Source: Bacteroidales bacterium (GTDB taxonomy: Bacteria > Bacteroidota > Bacteroidia > Bacteroidales > WCHB1-69). Taken from it: a DNA stretch of 64,000 bases. How positions within the stretch are numbered: the first letter of the stretch is position 1; each line of letters starts with the position of its first letter. Of this stretch, positions 9,026 through 18,300 are shown piece by piece. The position numbers and the translations under genes are program-made. The stretch lies in NCBI GenBank assembly GCA_017962845.1, contig JAGCUN010000011.1, positions 1 through 64,000 of the forward strand, given 5' to 3'. The notes below the pieces were generated by a model that saw only the letters and a list, made by a program, of their open reading frames with translations, was not told where the DNA came from and ran no database searches.

Positions 9026-10327
9026 ATGGAAGAACGTTTAAATTTGATTGAGACCTTTGCAGAATTCAAGGATTTCAAAAATATTGAAAGAGAGACGTTG
9101 ATGCGTATCTTGGAGGATATTTTCCGCTCGGTGCTGACGAAGAAGTACGGCGCCGATGCCAACTTCGACATCATCGTGAATGTGGACCGCGGAGATTTGG
9201 AAATCCAGCGTTACCGTGAGATCGTGGAGGATGGCGAGGTCGAGAATGAATACACGCAGATCGCCCTCTCGGAGGCTGTGAAGATCGAGCCCGACTTTGA
9301 GGTCGGTGAGGAGGTGATGGAGAACATCCGTCTGGAAGATTTCCAGCGTCGTGAGATTCTGGCCCTCCGTCAGAACCTCATCTCCAAAATCATGGAATAT
9401 GAGAAAGACCTGATTTACAAGAAATACGAAGGCCGTATCGGCGAGTTGGTCAGCGGCGAAGTGACGCAGGTGTGGCGCAAGGAGATCCTTGTGGCCGACG
9501 AAGAAGGTGTGGAACTGGTGCTCCCCAAGAGCGAGCAGATTCCGGCCGACCACTACAAGAAAGGCGATACCCTGAACGCTGTTGTGGAGCGCGTGGAGAT
9601 CATCTCCTCCTCTCCCAGAATCACCATCTCGCGTACCTCCCCGAGATTCTTGGAGCGCCTGATGGAGAATGAAATTCCCGAAGTTTACGACGGTCTCATC
9701 ACCATCAAGAATGTGGTGCGTTCTCCTGGTGAAAGAGCCAAAGTGCTGGTGGAATCCTACGACGACCGTATCGATCCCGTGGGCGCTTGCGTCGGTCTGA
9801 AAGGTAGCCGTATCCATGGCATCATCCATGAATTGCGCAACGAAAATATCGACATCATCAACTATACTTCTAATCCGAAGCTTTTAATTACCAGAGCTTT
9901 AAGTCCTGCCAAGATTACCTCTATCGACATCGATGAGCAGAACAAGATGGCCAATGTGTATATGAAGCCCGACCAGGTTTCATTAGCCATCGGTAAGGGC
10001 GGTTACAACATCAAACTCGCCGGCAGACTTTCGGGTTACGAGATCGACGTGTTCCGCGACGACATCACCGAGGAGGACGATGTGGATCTGCAGGAGTTCA
10101 ACGATGTGTTCGACCAGTGGGTGATCGATGCTTTCAAGAAGATTGGTTGCGACACTGCGAAGAGTGTGCTGAAGCTGACCCGCGAGGAGCTTATTCAGCG
10201 TACCGACCTTGAGGAAGAGACTGTGGATGAGGTGATTGCCGCTGTGAAAGAGGAGTTGGAAATTGATGACAACGCTCCGCAGCAGGAGGCACCGGCCGCA
10301 CAGGAGGAGGCTCCCAAGGCCGAATAA
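9026..10327 (+). CDS. nusA: Transcription termination/antitermination factor NusA
   Basis: A 433-residue NusA, with the N-terminal RNA-polymerase-binding domain (about 1-125), an S1 domain (about 130-200, GRIGELVSGEVTQVWRKEIL), then KH1 and KH2. KH2 contains DQVSLAIGKGGYNIKLAGRLSG at about 312-333, cited here only by position and key glycines. A short acidic, Ala/Pro/Glu-rich tail ends the protein. NusA modulates pausing, termination and rRNA antitermination. In many bacteria rimP precedes nusA, but here only tRNA-Gln and a hairpin do. infB follows 63 bases later. Confidence 0.97.
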   Translation: MEERLNLIETFAEFKDFKNIERETLMRILEDIFRSVLTKKYGADANFDIIVNVDRGDLEIQRYREIVEDGEVENEYTQIALSEAVKIEPDFEVGEEVMENIRLEDFQRREILALRQNLISKIMEYEKDLIYKKYEGRIGELVSGEVTQVWRKEILVADEEGVELVLPKSEQIPADHYKKGDTLNAVVERVEIISSSPRITISRTSPRFLERLMENEIPEVYDGLITIKNVVRSPGERAKVLVESYDDRIDPVGACVGLKGSRIHGIIHELRNENIDIINYTSNPKLLITRALSPAKITSIDIDEQNKMANVYMKPDQVSLAIGKGGYNIKLAGRLSGYEIDVFRDDITEEDDVDLQEFNDVFDQWVIDAFKKIGCDTAKSVLKLTREELIQRTDLEEETVDEVIAAVKEELEIDDNAPQQEAPAAQEEAPKAE

Positions 10328-10390
10328 ATTTCCCTGAAGTGGCGATGGAACGAGGGGCAAATTCACAACTAAAAAAACTGAAAACAATAT

Positions 10391-13195
10391 ATGGCTGAAG
10401 AAAAGAAATTACCGAGATTAGGCGCCGCCGCCAAAGAGTTTAACGTATCTACGGGCACGATTGTAGAACTGCTGAATAAGGCAGGGATGGAAATCGAGGA
10501 CAACCGTAACGTGAAACTGACGGCCGAGATGTACGAGCTGCTGGTCAAAAAGCTGAGTGGAGAAAAGAAGGTGAAGGAGGATTCTCAGAAATTGGACATG
10601 GACTTCTCGTACAACAAGCCCGGTGCCAACAAAACTGAGCCCGAAAACAAGCCCGCTGCGGTGGAAGAGGAACCCGAGCAGCTCCTGATCAAAGACAACA
10701 CTTTGGTGAAGGAGACCATCAAGGTTGAAATCAACAAGCCCAAAGTGGTGGGCAAGATTGACCTCGAGCCGAAGAAAAAGCCGGCCAGCAAGCCCGAGCC
10801 CGAAAAGGAGGAGGTGAAAGCTCCCGTACAGGAAGAGCCGCAGAAGCCGGTCGAGGAGCCGCATCAGGAACCTGAGCATATCGGCATCGACATCAATGAG
10901 TACAAGCCGAAAGTGGTGGGCAAGATTGATGTGGATGAGGTGGGCAAGAAACCTGCTAAGGAAGCCGCTCCCGCCAAGGCTGAGAAGGAGGCTGCCCCCG
11001 AGCCAGAGCCGGTGGTGGAACCGCAACCCGAACAGGAGCCCGAACCCGAACCGGCGGTAGAAGAGAAACCGGCCGCTCCCACGAAACCCGTTCCCGAAAA
11101 GGTGGAGCTGAAGGTCGAGAAGCTCAACGGACCGAACATCATCGGCAAGATCGACCTTTCCACCATCAAGGACACCAAGCGCGGACCGATGGAGCCCACC
11201 CCGCCGAAACGCAAGCGCAAACGCATCCAGTCGGCACCGAAGCAGCAGGCCCCCAAAGCCGCCAAGAAGGTGGAGGTGAAGCCGGAGGTTTCGCAGGAGG
11301 ACATCGACCGCCAGATCAAAGAGACACTGAAACGTCTCGAGCCGCAGGGAAAAACCAAATCCTCGAAGCGCAGAAGAGAGAAACGTCAGGAGCGCCACGA
11401 AGAGATGATGCAGGCCGAGCAGGCCGAATTGGCACAGCAGAAAGTGCTGAAGGTGACGGAGTTCATCACCGCCAACGAGCTCTCCACGCTGATGAACATC
11501 CCCGTTACCCAGATCATCTCCACCTGTATGAGCGTCGGACTCTTCGTCTCCATCAACCAGCGACTCAGCGCGGAGACCATCTCGCTGCTGGCCGAAGAGT
11601 TTGGCTATGAGGTTGAATTTGTGGGCGTTGACGACAACGAAAACAATAAAGAGGAGGCCGATGCCGACAAGCCGGAAGACTTGCAGCCCCGCCATCCTAT
11701 CATCACCGTCATGGGACATGTGGACCATGGTAAGACCTCTTTGCTCGACTACATCCGTAAGTCGAACGTGATCGCCGGTGAGGCCGGTGGTATCACGCAG
11801 CACATCGGTGCTTACGAGGTGACACTGGCTGATGGTCGTAAGATTACCTTCTTGGATACTCCTGGTCACGAGGCATTTACCGCTATGCGTGCCCGTGGTG
11901 CCAGAATTACCGACTTGTGTATCATCGTCATTGCTGCCGATGACTCGATCATGCCGCAGACGGTGGAGGCCATCAACCACGCCCAGGCCGCTGGTGTGCC
12001 GATGGTGTTCGCCATCACCAAGATTGACAAGCCGCACGCCGCTCCCGACAAGATTCGGGAAGGTTTGGCCAACATGAATATTTTGGTAGAAGAGTGGGGT
12101 GGAAAATACCAGTGCCAAGAGATTGATGCTAAGCACGGTACCAACGTGAATGAGCTGTTGGAGAAGGTGCTGTTGGAGGCCGAGATGCTCGACCTGAAGG
12201 CCAACCCCAACCGTCCGGGTGTGGGTACGGTCATCGAATCCTCGCTCGACAAGGGCAAGGGTTACGTGGCGAAACTGTTGGTGCAGAACGGTACGCTGAA
12301 GATTGGCGACCCGATTCTGGCGGGCAGTTGCTATGGCAAGGTGAAGGCGCTCTTCAACGAGCGTAACCAGCCGGTGAAGTCGGTGGGGCCTGCCTCACCG
12401 GTGCTGCTGCTCGGTTTGGACGGCGCTCCGCAGGCTGGCGATACCTTCAAGGTGTGCGAGTCGGAGCAGGAGGCCCGTTCCACTGCTACCAAGCGCGCCC
12501 GCTTGTTGCGCGAGCAGGGTCTGAGAACCCAGAAGCATATCACCCTCGACGAGATTGGCCGCCGTATCGCTATCGGCGACTTCAAGGAGTTGAATGTCAT
12601 TGTGAAAGGTGACGTGGACGGCTCCGTGGAGGCCTTGTCCGACTCGTTGATGAAACTCTCCACCGACAAGATTCAGGTCAACGTGATCCACAAGTCGGTG
12701 GGTCAGGTGACGGAGAGCGATGTCATGTTGGCATCGGCATCCGACGCTGTGATTGTGGCCTTCCAGGTGCGTCCCTCTATCGGTGCACGCAAAGAGGCTG
12801 AAAAAGAGCAGATTGATATCCGCACCTACTCCATCATTTACGATGCCATTGAGGAAATCAAGGCCGCTATGGAGAGTATGTTGGCGCCGCAGATTCGTGA
12901 GAAGGTGGTGGCCAACCTCGAAATCAAAGAGGTGTTCAAGATTGGTAAGGTGGGCAATGTGGCCGGATGTATGGTACTCGACGGCAAGTTGCAGCGCAAC
13001 ACCAAGGTGCGCCTGATCCGCGACGGTATAGTCATCTACACTGGCAAGCTTGGCTCACTGCGCCGTTTCAAAGACGACGTGAAGGAGGTGGTTTCCGGAC
13101 AAGATTGCGGTTTGAACATCGAGAACTACAACGACATCAAGGTCGGCGACATTATCGAGGGTTACGAAGAGTACGAAGAAAAAGCAACACTGTAA
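10391..13195 (+). CDS. infB: Translation initiation factor IF-2
   Basis: A 934-residue GTPase that brings fMet-tRNA to the 30S subunit and promotes subunit joining. An IF2_N helical domain is at about 4-55. A long Pro/Glu/Lys/Ala-rich linker (about 60-350) includes three copies of a [13 protein letters not shown] motif. A second IF2_N-type segment lies near 360-410. The G domain has [10 protein letters not shown] (about 440), DTPGHEAF (about 487) and TKID (about 541), followed by domains II-IV. The linker makes it long, as is common in Bacteroidota. The stop codon is 3 bases before the next ORF's ATG. Confidence 0.97.
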   Translation: MAEEKKLPRLGAAAKEFNVSTGTIVELLNKAGMEIEDNRNVKLTAEMYELLVKKLSGEKKVKEDSQKLDMDFSYNKPGANKTEPENKPAAVEEEPEQLLIKDNTLVKETIKVEINKPKVVGKIDLEPKKKPASKPEPEKEEVKAPVQEEPQKPVEEPHQEPEHIGIDINEYKPKVVGKIDVDEVGKKPAKEAAPAKAEKEAAPEPEPVVEPQPEQEPEPEPAVEEKPAAPTKPVPEKVELKVEKLNGPNIIGKIDLSTIKDTKRGPMEPTPPKRKRKRIQSAPKQQAPKAAKKVEVKPEVSQEDIDRQIKETLKRLEPQGKTKSSKRRREKRQERHEEMMQAEQAELAQQKVLKVTEFITANELSTLMNIPVTQIISTCMSVGLFVSINQRLSAETISLLAEEFGYEVEFVGVDDNENNKEEADADKPEDLQPRHPIITVMGHVDHGKTSLLDYIRKSNVIAGEAGGITQHIGAYEVTLADGRKITFLDTPGHEAFTAMRARGARITDLCIIVIAADDSIMPQTVEAINHAQAAGVPMVFAITKIDKPHAAPDKIREGLANMNILVEEWGGKYQCQEIDAKHGTNVNELLEKVLLEAEMLDLKANPNRPGVGTVIESSLDKGKGYVAKLLVQNGTLKIGDPILAGSCYGKVKALFNERNQPVKSVGPASPVLLLGLDGAPQAGDTFKVCESEQEARSTATKRARLLREQGLRTQKHITLDEIGRRIAIGDFKELNVIVKGDVDGSVEALSDSLMKLSTDKIQVNVIHKSVGQVTESDVMLASASDAVIVAFQVRPSIGARKEAEKEQIDIRTYSIIYDAIEEIKAAMESMLAPQIREKVVANLEIKEVFKIGKVGNVAGCMVLDGKLQRNTKVRLIRDGIVIYTGKLGSLRRFKDDVKEVVSGQDCGLNIENYNDIKVGDIIEGYEEYEEKATL

Positions 13196-13198
13196 AAT

Positions 13199-13744
13199 AT
13201 GGGGTTCTTCTCTTTCTTCAATCCGCCGAAGCCCCGGCAGTTCCATTACGAGCCGCGCTATTACAAGCCGGAGGAGGAGCCTGGCAAAGATGGCAAGGAG
13301 CCTACCGACCGCGAGAAGCTGGAGCGCAAGCTGGAGCAGTCGTGGAAGTTTGGCCGGTCGGCCACGCAGAAGCGCCGCTCGATGTTCTCCATCGTGATGA
13401 TCGCGGGCGTGACGCTGCTGATTGTGCTGTTCATCGGTTCGAAGAGTTTCACGCGGTTGTTTGAGATTTTTGGCAACAGGCCGAAGACCGAGTTCACGGA
13501 GGCGGAGCAGCCTTCCTACCGCATCTATCGCGACTCCACCGGTCGGTGCGACACGATTTACCAGGGCGAGATTGGCGGGATTTTCTCACGCCGTATCGAC
13601 TCGTTGGCCATCCTCGCCTTCAGAGGCGAGTTTGGCGATGATGAGCAGATGAAAGAGAAGTTAGGGGAGGAGTATGAGATTGTAAGAATGAAAATGGATC
13701 AATTGAACGAAGAATATGAGCGAGCCACAGAACCAGTACAATAG
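13199..13744 (+). CDS. Single-pass membrane protein of unknown function, infB-linked
   Basis: A 181-residue protein that I do not recognise as a named family. Residues 1-60 are highly charged and proline-rich. A single hydrophobic segment follows at about 61-82 (FSIVMIAGVTLLIVLFIGSK), then about 100 residues that would be periplasmic if the N-terminus is cytoplasmic. It starts 3 bases after the infB stop and its 3' end overlaps a further small membrane-protein gene, so it is co-transcribed with nusA-infB. No enzymatic motif is visible. Confidence 0.75.
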   Translation: MGFFSFFNPPKPRQFHYEPRYYKPEEEPGKDGKEPTDREKLERKLEQSWKFGRSATQKRRSMFSIVMIAGVTLLIVLFIGSKSFTRLFEIFGNRPKTEFTEAEQPSYRIYRDSTGRCDTIYQGEIGGIFSRRIDSLAILAFRGEFGDDEQMKEKLGEEYEIVRMKMDQLNEEYERATEPVQ

Positions 13745-13889
13745 TGAAGAATTTGCCCAGCGTCTGCACCGTTCTTTAGAGTCAGGGCGCAAGAAAAAAA
13801 GCCGTCATGGCATGACCTTCAACCTTATTTTAATCGGGGTGGGACTTGCCCTTATAGCAGCGATGATCTACATCCTCGTTACGCCGTAA
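13716..13889 (+). CDS. Small membrane protein (57 aa), overlapping the preceding gene
   Basis: The ATG at 13716-13718 opens a 58-codon frame ending in TAA at 13887-13889. The protein starts MSEPQNQYNSEEFAQRLHRS, has a basic patch (GRKKKSRHG), and ends in one transmembrane helix (FNLILIGVGLALIAAMIYIL) with the tail VTP. It overlaps the preceding gene by 29 bases in another frame. The charge-then-helix layout is that of a tail-anchored or single-span inner-membrane protein, and codon use matches its neighbours. No family is recognised. Confidence 0.65.
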   Translation: MSEPQNQYNSEEFAQRLHRSLESGRKKKSRHGMTFNLILIGVGLALIAAMIYILVTP

Positions 13890-13940
13890 CGAAGCATTGG
13901 AAACTTGTATAGAGAAAAGAACATTAATCCCTTTTCTCAC

Positions 13941-13980
13941 TTTTCAGTTTTCAATTTTCAATTCTCAGTTTTCAATTCTC
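13941..13980. repeat. TTTTCAATT-type short repeat at the cca 3' end
   Basis: Several copies of a TTTTCAATT/TTTTCAGTT unit lie between the convergent ends of the small membrane-protein gene and cca. The cca stop codon (13965-13967) is inside it. A 23-base stretch (13941-13963) recurs identically at 49728-49750, next to another minus-strand stop codon. Confidence 0.7.
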
Positions 13981-15392
13981 ACCTCCAGTCCTAATCCTTT
14001 CCCCACCTCCACCATGTAGGCGTAGGCGGCTTCGTAGGTGTTTTCGATGAGTCCGTCGAGGATGGCATTGCACACAGCATCTTTGATGGTGCCGACCTCA
14101 CGTGAGGGTTTGAGTTGGAAGGTCTTCATGATGATCTCCCCGTCGATGGGCGGCCGCCAGTTGCGGATTTTGTCCTTTTCCTCAATCTCCACGAACTTCT
14201 GCCGCACGATGGCGAAGTTTTGCAGGTACTGCTTCACCTTGTTCATGTTTTTCGAGGTGATGTCGGCTTCGCAGAGCAGCATCAGGTCATCGACATCGTC
14301 GCCGGCCTCGAACAGCAGGCGGCGCACGGCCGAGTCGGTAATGGTGTCATCTACAAGGGCTTGCGGGCGGAGGTGCAGTCCCACCAGTTTTTGTACATAC
14401 TTCATCTTCTCGTTGCAGGGCAGTTTCAGCCGCTTGAAGATGTTGGGTACCATGCGGGCACCTACCACCTCGTGGCCGTGGAACGTCCAGCCGATTTTCT
14501 CGTCGAAGCGTTTGGTTTTGGGCTTGGCGATGTCGTGCAGCAGCGCCGCCCATATCAGGTAGAGGTTGTTGCTGACGAGGGCGATCTTGTCCACCACCTC
14601 CAAGGTGTGCAGGAAGTTGTCCTTGTGTTTCAGTCCGTTGATGGTTTCCACACCCTTCAGGGCGACGAGTTCGGGGAGGAATAGGGAGAGCAGTCCGGTT
14701 TTTTCGAGCAGCGAGAGTCCGATGGAGGGTTTGTGGGAGAGGAGGATCTTGTTCATCTCTTCGGCGATGCGTTCCTGTGAGATGATTTCGAGGCGGGGGG
14801 CGTTGCGCACGATGGCGTCGTAGGTTTCGGGCACGATGGTGAAGTTGAGTTGCGAGGCGAAGCGGATGGCGCGGAGCATACGGAGGGGGTCGTCGGAGAA
14901 GGTGATGTCGGGGTCTAAGGGTGTGCGTATCAGTTTGTTGTGTATGTCGTCAATACCATGGAAGGAGTCGATGATGCAGCCCTTGTCGGGCCCGTTGAGG
15001 GCGATGGCCAAGGCGTTGATAGTGAAGTCGCGGCGGTTCTGATCGTCCTGCAGGGTGCCGTCTTCGACGATAGGCTTGCGCGAGTCGTGGGAGTAGGACT
15101 CTTTGCGGGCGCCCACAAATTCCACCATCGTGCCGTTGTGGGTGAACTGGGCGGTGCCGAAGTTGCGATAGACGTTCACGCTGAGGTGGGGCGAGATCTT
15201 GGCTGCGGTGGCCTGGGCCAGCTCGATGCCGGAGCCTACCACCACAATGTCGATGTCGTTGGAATTGCGGTTCAGGAAAATGTCGCGCACCACACCACCC
15301 ACGGCGTATGCCACCACGCCCATCTCTTCGGCAGCTTCTCCAACTGTTTGATATATAGGATTTTTTAATTCTTTCAAATAATCTTTCATCAC
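13965..15392 (-). CDS. cca: CCA-adding tRNA nucleotidyltransferase with HD domain
   Basis: A 475-residue class II nucleotidyltransferase. It has the head motif YAVGGVVRDIFLNR (about 28-41), the catalytic NDIDIVVVG (about 45-53), an RRDFTINALAIAL motif (about 128-140) and the RNA-binding domain (ISFSDDPLRMLRAIRFA type, about 170). An HD phosphohydrolase-like domain carries WAALLHDIAKPKT at about 280. It builds or repairs the 3' CCA of tRNAs. All three tRNA genes in this window lack an encoded CCA, consistent with need for this enzyme. A -7 box TATCTTTG is at 15438-15431. The 3' end runs into a TTTTCAATT-type repeat. Confidence 0.95.
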   Translation of the reverse strand: MMKDYLKELKNPIYQTVGEAAEEMGVVAYAVGGVVRDIFLNRNSNDIDIVVVGSGIELAQATAAKISPHLSVNVYRNFGTAQFTHNGTMVEFVGARKESYSHDSRKPIVEDGTLQDDQNRRDFTINALAIALNGPDKGCIIDSFHGIDDIHNKLIRTPLDPDITFSDDPLRMLRAIRFASQLNFTIVPETYDAIVRNAPRLEIISQERIAEEMNKILLSHKPSIGLSLLEKTGLLSLFLPELVALKGVETINGLKHKDNFLHTLEVVDKIALVSNNLYLIWAALLHDIAKPKTKRFDEKIGWTFHGHEVVGARMVPNIFKRLKLPCNEKMKYVQKLVGLHLRPQALVDDTITDSAVRRLLFEAGDDVDDLMLLCEADITSKNMNKVKQYLQNFAIVRQKFVEIEEKDKIRNWRPPIDGEIIMKTFQLKPSREVGTIKDAVCNAILDGLIENTYEAAYAYMVEVGKGLGLEVRIEN

Positions 15393-15430
15393 ATTACACT
15401 AAATAAAAAATCACTTTCCCTTTCAGGGTG

Positions 15431-15438
15431 CAAAGATA
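15431..15438 (-). promoter_or_regulatory. -7 promoter box of cca
   Basis: TATCTTTG on the minus strand, a perfect match to the Bacteroidota -7 element TAnnTTTG, 38 bases upstream of the cca start. Confidence 0.6.
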
Positions 15439-15530
15439 ATTGAAATCTTACAATCTTTTTATTTATTTTGAAAAGACTCTAATTTTTTGCGAAACAAAGG
15501 TTTCCTTTTATAAAAAAGTGTAATTTTGCA

Positions 15531-15538
15531 CGTTTTTT
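15531..15538 (+). promoter_or_regulatory. -7 promoter box of the sppA operon
   Basis: TAATTTTG matches TAnnTTTG and lies 29 bases upstream of the first sppA ATG. It would drive sppA and the reductase genes behind it. Confidence 0.55.
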
Positions 15539-15567
15539 TGTAAAAGGCGAAATTTTATCAATTAATA

Positions 15568-17460
15568 ATGAATCTTATGGATACACAGAACATTTATCCG
15601 GAGCAGCAGGGACAGAATCCCGCTGGTTATCAGCAGCCCATGAATCCGCAGCCGCAGCCGCAACCGAGACAGCGGCGGAAAAGAGAACCTAAGCCAGACA
15701 CCCGCGCAAGAAAATTCTGGCGCACAGTGCTGGGCTCCTGTCTGGGCTTTTTCTTGGCCAACGTCATCATGATTGTGCTGGGCATCTATTTCCTTTTCTC
15801 AGTTGTCAGCAGCATCAACTTCTCTATTCCCAGCAACTCCATCCTTGAGTTGACGTTAGATGCCCCGATTGCCGAACGCTCTACCAACGAGATGTCGTAT
15901 TCGTTGTTGGGACAGCAGAAATCCATCGGTCTTGAGGATGTTTTGCGTGCGATTAAAGAAGCCGAAAAAGACAATAAGGTTAAAGGTATCTCCTTGAATC
16001 TCACTTCTGTATCTGCCAGTCCGGCCAGCATGGAAGAGATCCGTAGAGCATTGGGTGAATTCAAGAAATCGGGCAAATTTGTCTATGCTTATAGCGATTC
16101 CTACACTCAGGGTGCTTACTATATCGCTTCTGTGGCCGACAAGGTTTATCTGAACCCGCAGGGCTCTATCGACTTCCGTGGCATGTGTTTGCAGACCTTG
16201 TTCTACAAGGGACTTATCGACAAGTTGGAGATTGATGTGGACATTGTGAAACATGGCCGTTACAAAAGCGCCGTGGAGCCTTATTTCCGCAGCGATATGA
16301 GCGAGGCCAGCCGTGAGCAGTCGCTTGCCCTCGCCACCTCCATCTGGGGTACTTTCACAGAGGCCATCGCGAAATCACGCAACATCAGCACCGATGATCT
16401 TAATATGATTGCCGACAGCATGTTGATACGCCGCGCTGCCGATGCCCTCCAGTACAAGCTGGTGGATGAGCTGAACTACCGAACCGAGTATGTGAAGGCA
16501 CTCCGAGCCAAGTCGGAAGTGAGCGAAAGTACTAAGATCACTATGGTCGGTCTCGATGATTACAAGCTGGCTTGGGATGAGAAGTCGGTGAAGGCACGCA
16601 GCAAAAAGGTGGCTGTGATTTATGCAGTAGGTGAGATTATTGATGGCGAAGGCAGTGAGACCGTCATTGGTTCCACGTCGCTGTGCCGCGAGATCCGCCG
16701 TGCCGCGCAGGACGAGAAGGTGCAGGCTATTGTGCTGAGAGTGAATTCGCCTGGCGGTAGCGCCCTCGCCTCGGAGGTGATTTGGAACGAGATCGAGCAG
16801 GCCAAGGCAGCTGGTAAGGTAGTGGTGACCTCCATGGGCGACTACGCCGCTTCAGGAGGCTACTACATCTCCTGCAACTCCGATGCCATCGTGGCCGAGC
16901 CGACCACCATCACGGGCTCCATCGGTGTGTTCGGCATGATTCCGAGCTTCGGCAACTTCCTCGCCAACAAACTGGGCGTTACCGTTGACGGTGTGGCCAC
17001 CAACGCCCATGCCGACGCCTTGAGAGGCTACCGCGTGATGGACGAGAAAGAGGCTGAATTTATGCAGAACAGCGTGGATGAGACCTACGCCACTTTCCTC
17101 AGCCGCGTGGCCAAAGGCCGCAAGATGAAAGTGGAAGATGTGGACAGCATCGGTATGGGCCGCGTGTGGACCGGTAAAGATGCGCTCGAGATTGGGTTGG
17201 TGAACCAGCTGGGGAACCTGCAGGATGCCATCGAGCTGGCTGCCAAGAAAGCCGGTATCGACAAATATGAGGTGGTATATTATCCGAAGAAAAAGTCTTT
17301 CTTGGAGATGTTTACCGAAACCCCCGATGCCGATAATCAGATTGAAGCTAAATACCGTGAGGAACTCGGCGAGCTTTATCCCGCTTTCGCAGCTTTGCGC
17401 CAGATGCGCCATTTGAAAGGGGTTCAGGCCCGTATGCCTATGGAAATTATTATTGAATAA
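15568..17460 (+). CDS. sppA: Signal peptide peptidase SppA, 67-kDa type
   Basis: A 630-residue membrane-bound serine protease (family S49) that degrades cleaved signal peptides. A proline/glutamine-rich N-terminus is followed by one transmembrane segment (about 55-80). Two tandem S49 domains follow. The N-terminal one has GISLNLTS and SYTQGAYYIASVADKVYLNP, which includes the catalytic Lys region. The C-terminal one has the nucleophile region SMGDYAASGGYYIS at about 424-437. The ATG at 15577 is an alternative start three codons in. The next gene begins 2 bases after the stop, so the operon continues. Confidence 0.93.
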   Translation: MNLMDTQNIYPEQQGQNPAGYQQPMNPQPQPQPRQRRKREPKPDTRARKFWRTVLGSCLGFFLANVIMIVLGIYFLFSVVSSINFSIPSNSILELTLDAPIAERSTNEMSYSLLGQQKSIGLEDVLRAIKEAEKDNKVKGISLNLTSVSASPASMEEIRRALGEFKKSGKFVYAYSDSYTQGAYYIASVADKVYLNPQGSIDFRGMCLQTLFYKGLIDKLEIDVDIVKHGRYKSAVEPYFRSDMSEASREQSLALATSIWGTFTEAIAKSRNISTDDLNMIADSMLIRRAADALQYKLVDELNYRTEYVKALRAKSEVSESTKITMVGLDDYKLAWDEKSVKARSKKVAVIYAVGEIIDGEGSETVIGSTSLCREIRRAAQDEKVQAIVLRVNSPGGSALASEVIWNEIEQAKAAGKVVVTSMGDYAASGGYYISCNSDAIVAEPTTITGSIGVFGMIPSFGNFLANKLGVTVDGVATNAHADALRGYRVMDEKEAEFMQNSVDETYATFLSRVAKGRKMKVEDVDSIGMGRVWTGKDALEIGLVNQLGNLQDAIELAAKKAGIDKYEVVYYPKKKSFLEMFTETPDADNQIEAKYREELGELYPAFAALRQMRHLKGVQARMPMEIIIE

Positions 17461-17462
17461 AG

Positions 17463-18251
17463 ATGTCAGTATTTAATATTTTTCTCGTTGTGATGACAGT
17501 CATTGCTGTCATTGTGTTCGTATCGCTCTATTTTGTGGAGGCCGGCTATGGAATGCTGGTCTCTGCCCGTTGGGGCAAACTCATCAACAACAAGGTGGCG
17601 TGGTTCTTTATGGAAGTGCCAGTGTTTGTCGCGATGATGGTGCTGTGGGCTCTCTCGCCCCACCGCCTCGACCTCGTGCCGTTGGTCTTCTTCCTGATTT
17701 TCGAGCTCCACTACTTCCAGCGAGTTTTTGTTTTTCCTTTTTTGATGAAAGGGAAAAGCAAGATGCCTATCGGCATCATGCTGATGGGTGTTGGCTTCAA
17801 CTGCCTCAACGCTATTATGCAGGGTTATTGGATTTTCTATGAATCTTATAACGTGAATTACAGTGTCTTTGGCTTGCACTATACCGATGTGCAGTGGCTC
17901 TACTCGCCGCATTTCATCCTTGGCACCATGCTGTTTTTTATTGGCTTTTTTGTCAATTTGCGTTCCGACTACATCATCCGACACCTCCGCAAAAGTCCCG
18001 ACGATCACAACCACTATCTGCCAAAAGGTAGCATGTTCAACTATGTTACCTCTGCCAACTACTGTGGCGAACTGATGGAGTGGTTGGGCTTCGCCATCCT
18101 CACATGGTCGATGGCCGGTCTGGTGTTCTTCATCTGGACTTTCGCCAACTTGGTACCCCGTGCTAACACACTCTATCATAAATATCAACACGACTTCAAG
18201 GAGGAGATGGAAGGGAAGAAGCTGAAGCGAGTGATTCCTTTCATTTATTAG
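17463..18251 (+). CDS. Steroid 5-alpha-reductase family membrane enzyme (3-oxo-5-alpha-steroid 4-dehydrogenase)
   Basis: A 262-residue polytopic membrane protein with about six or seven hydrophobic helices. Its length equals eukaryotic SRD5A1/2 (about 255-260). The family's C-terminal signature is complete: PRANTLYHKYQHDFKEEM at about 232-249 and VIPFIY at the end, like the RA...H.WY..KF...RK..IPF of steroid 5-alpha-reductases. LHYFQRVFVFPF near 84 matches the family's E-x-x-x-R region. These enzymes use NADPH to reduce a delta-4 enone. It is directly followed by an OYE-type ene-reductase. Substrate (bile acid, steroid hormone, polyprenal-like) is inferred only. Confidence 0.85.
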   Translation: MSVFNIFLVVMTVIAVIVFVSLYFVEAGYGMLVSARWGKLINNKVAWFFMEVPVFVAMMVLWALSPHRLDLVPLVFFLIFELHYFQRVFVFPFLMKGKSKMPIGIMLMGVGFNCLNAIMQGYWIFYESYNVNYSVFGLHYTDVQWLYSPHFILGTMLFFIGFFVNLRSDYIIRHLRKSPDDHNHYLPKGSMFNYVTSANYCGELMEWLGFAILTWSMAGLVFFIWTFANLVPRANTLYHKYQHDFKEEMEGKKLKRVIPFIY

Positions 18252-18300
18252 TTACACTCTGCCAATTTTTAGCATAATATAGCATAAATAATTACGATTC

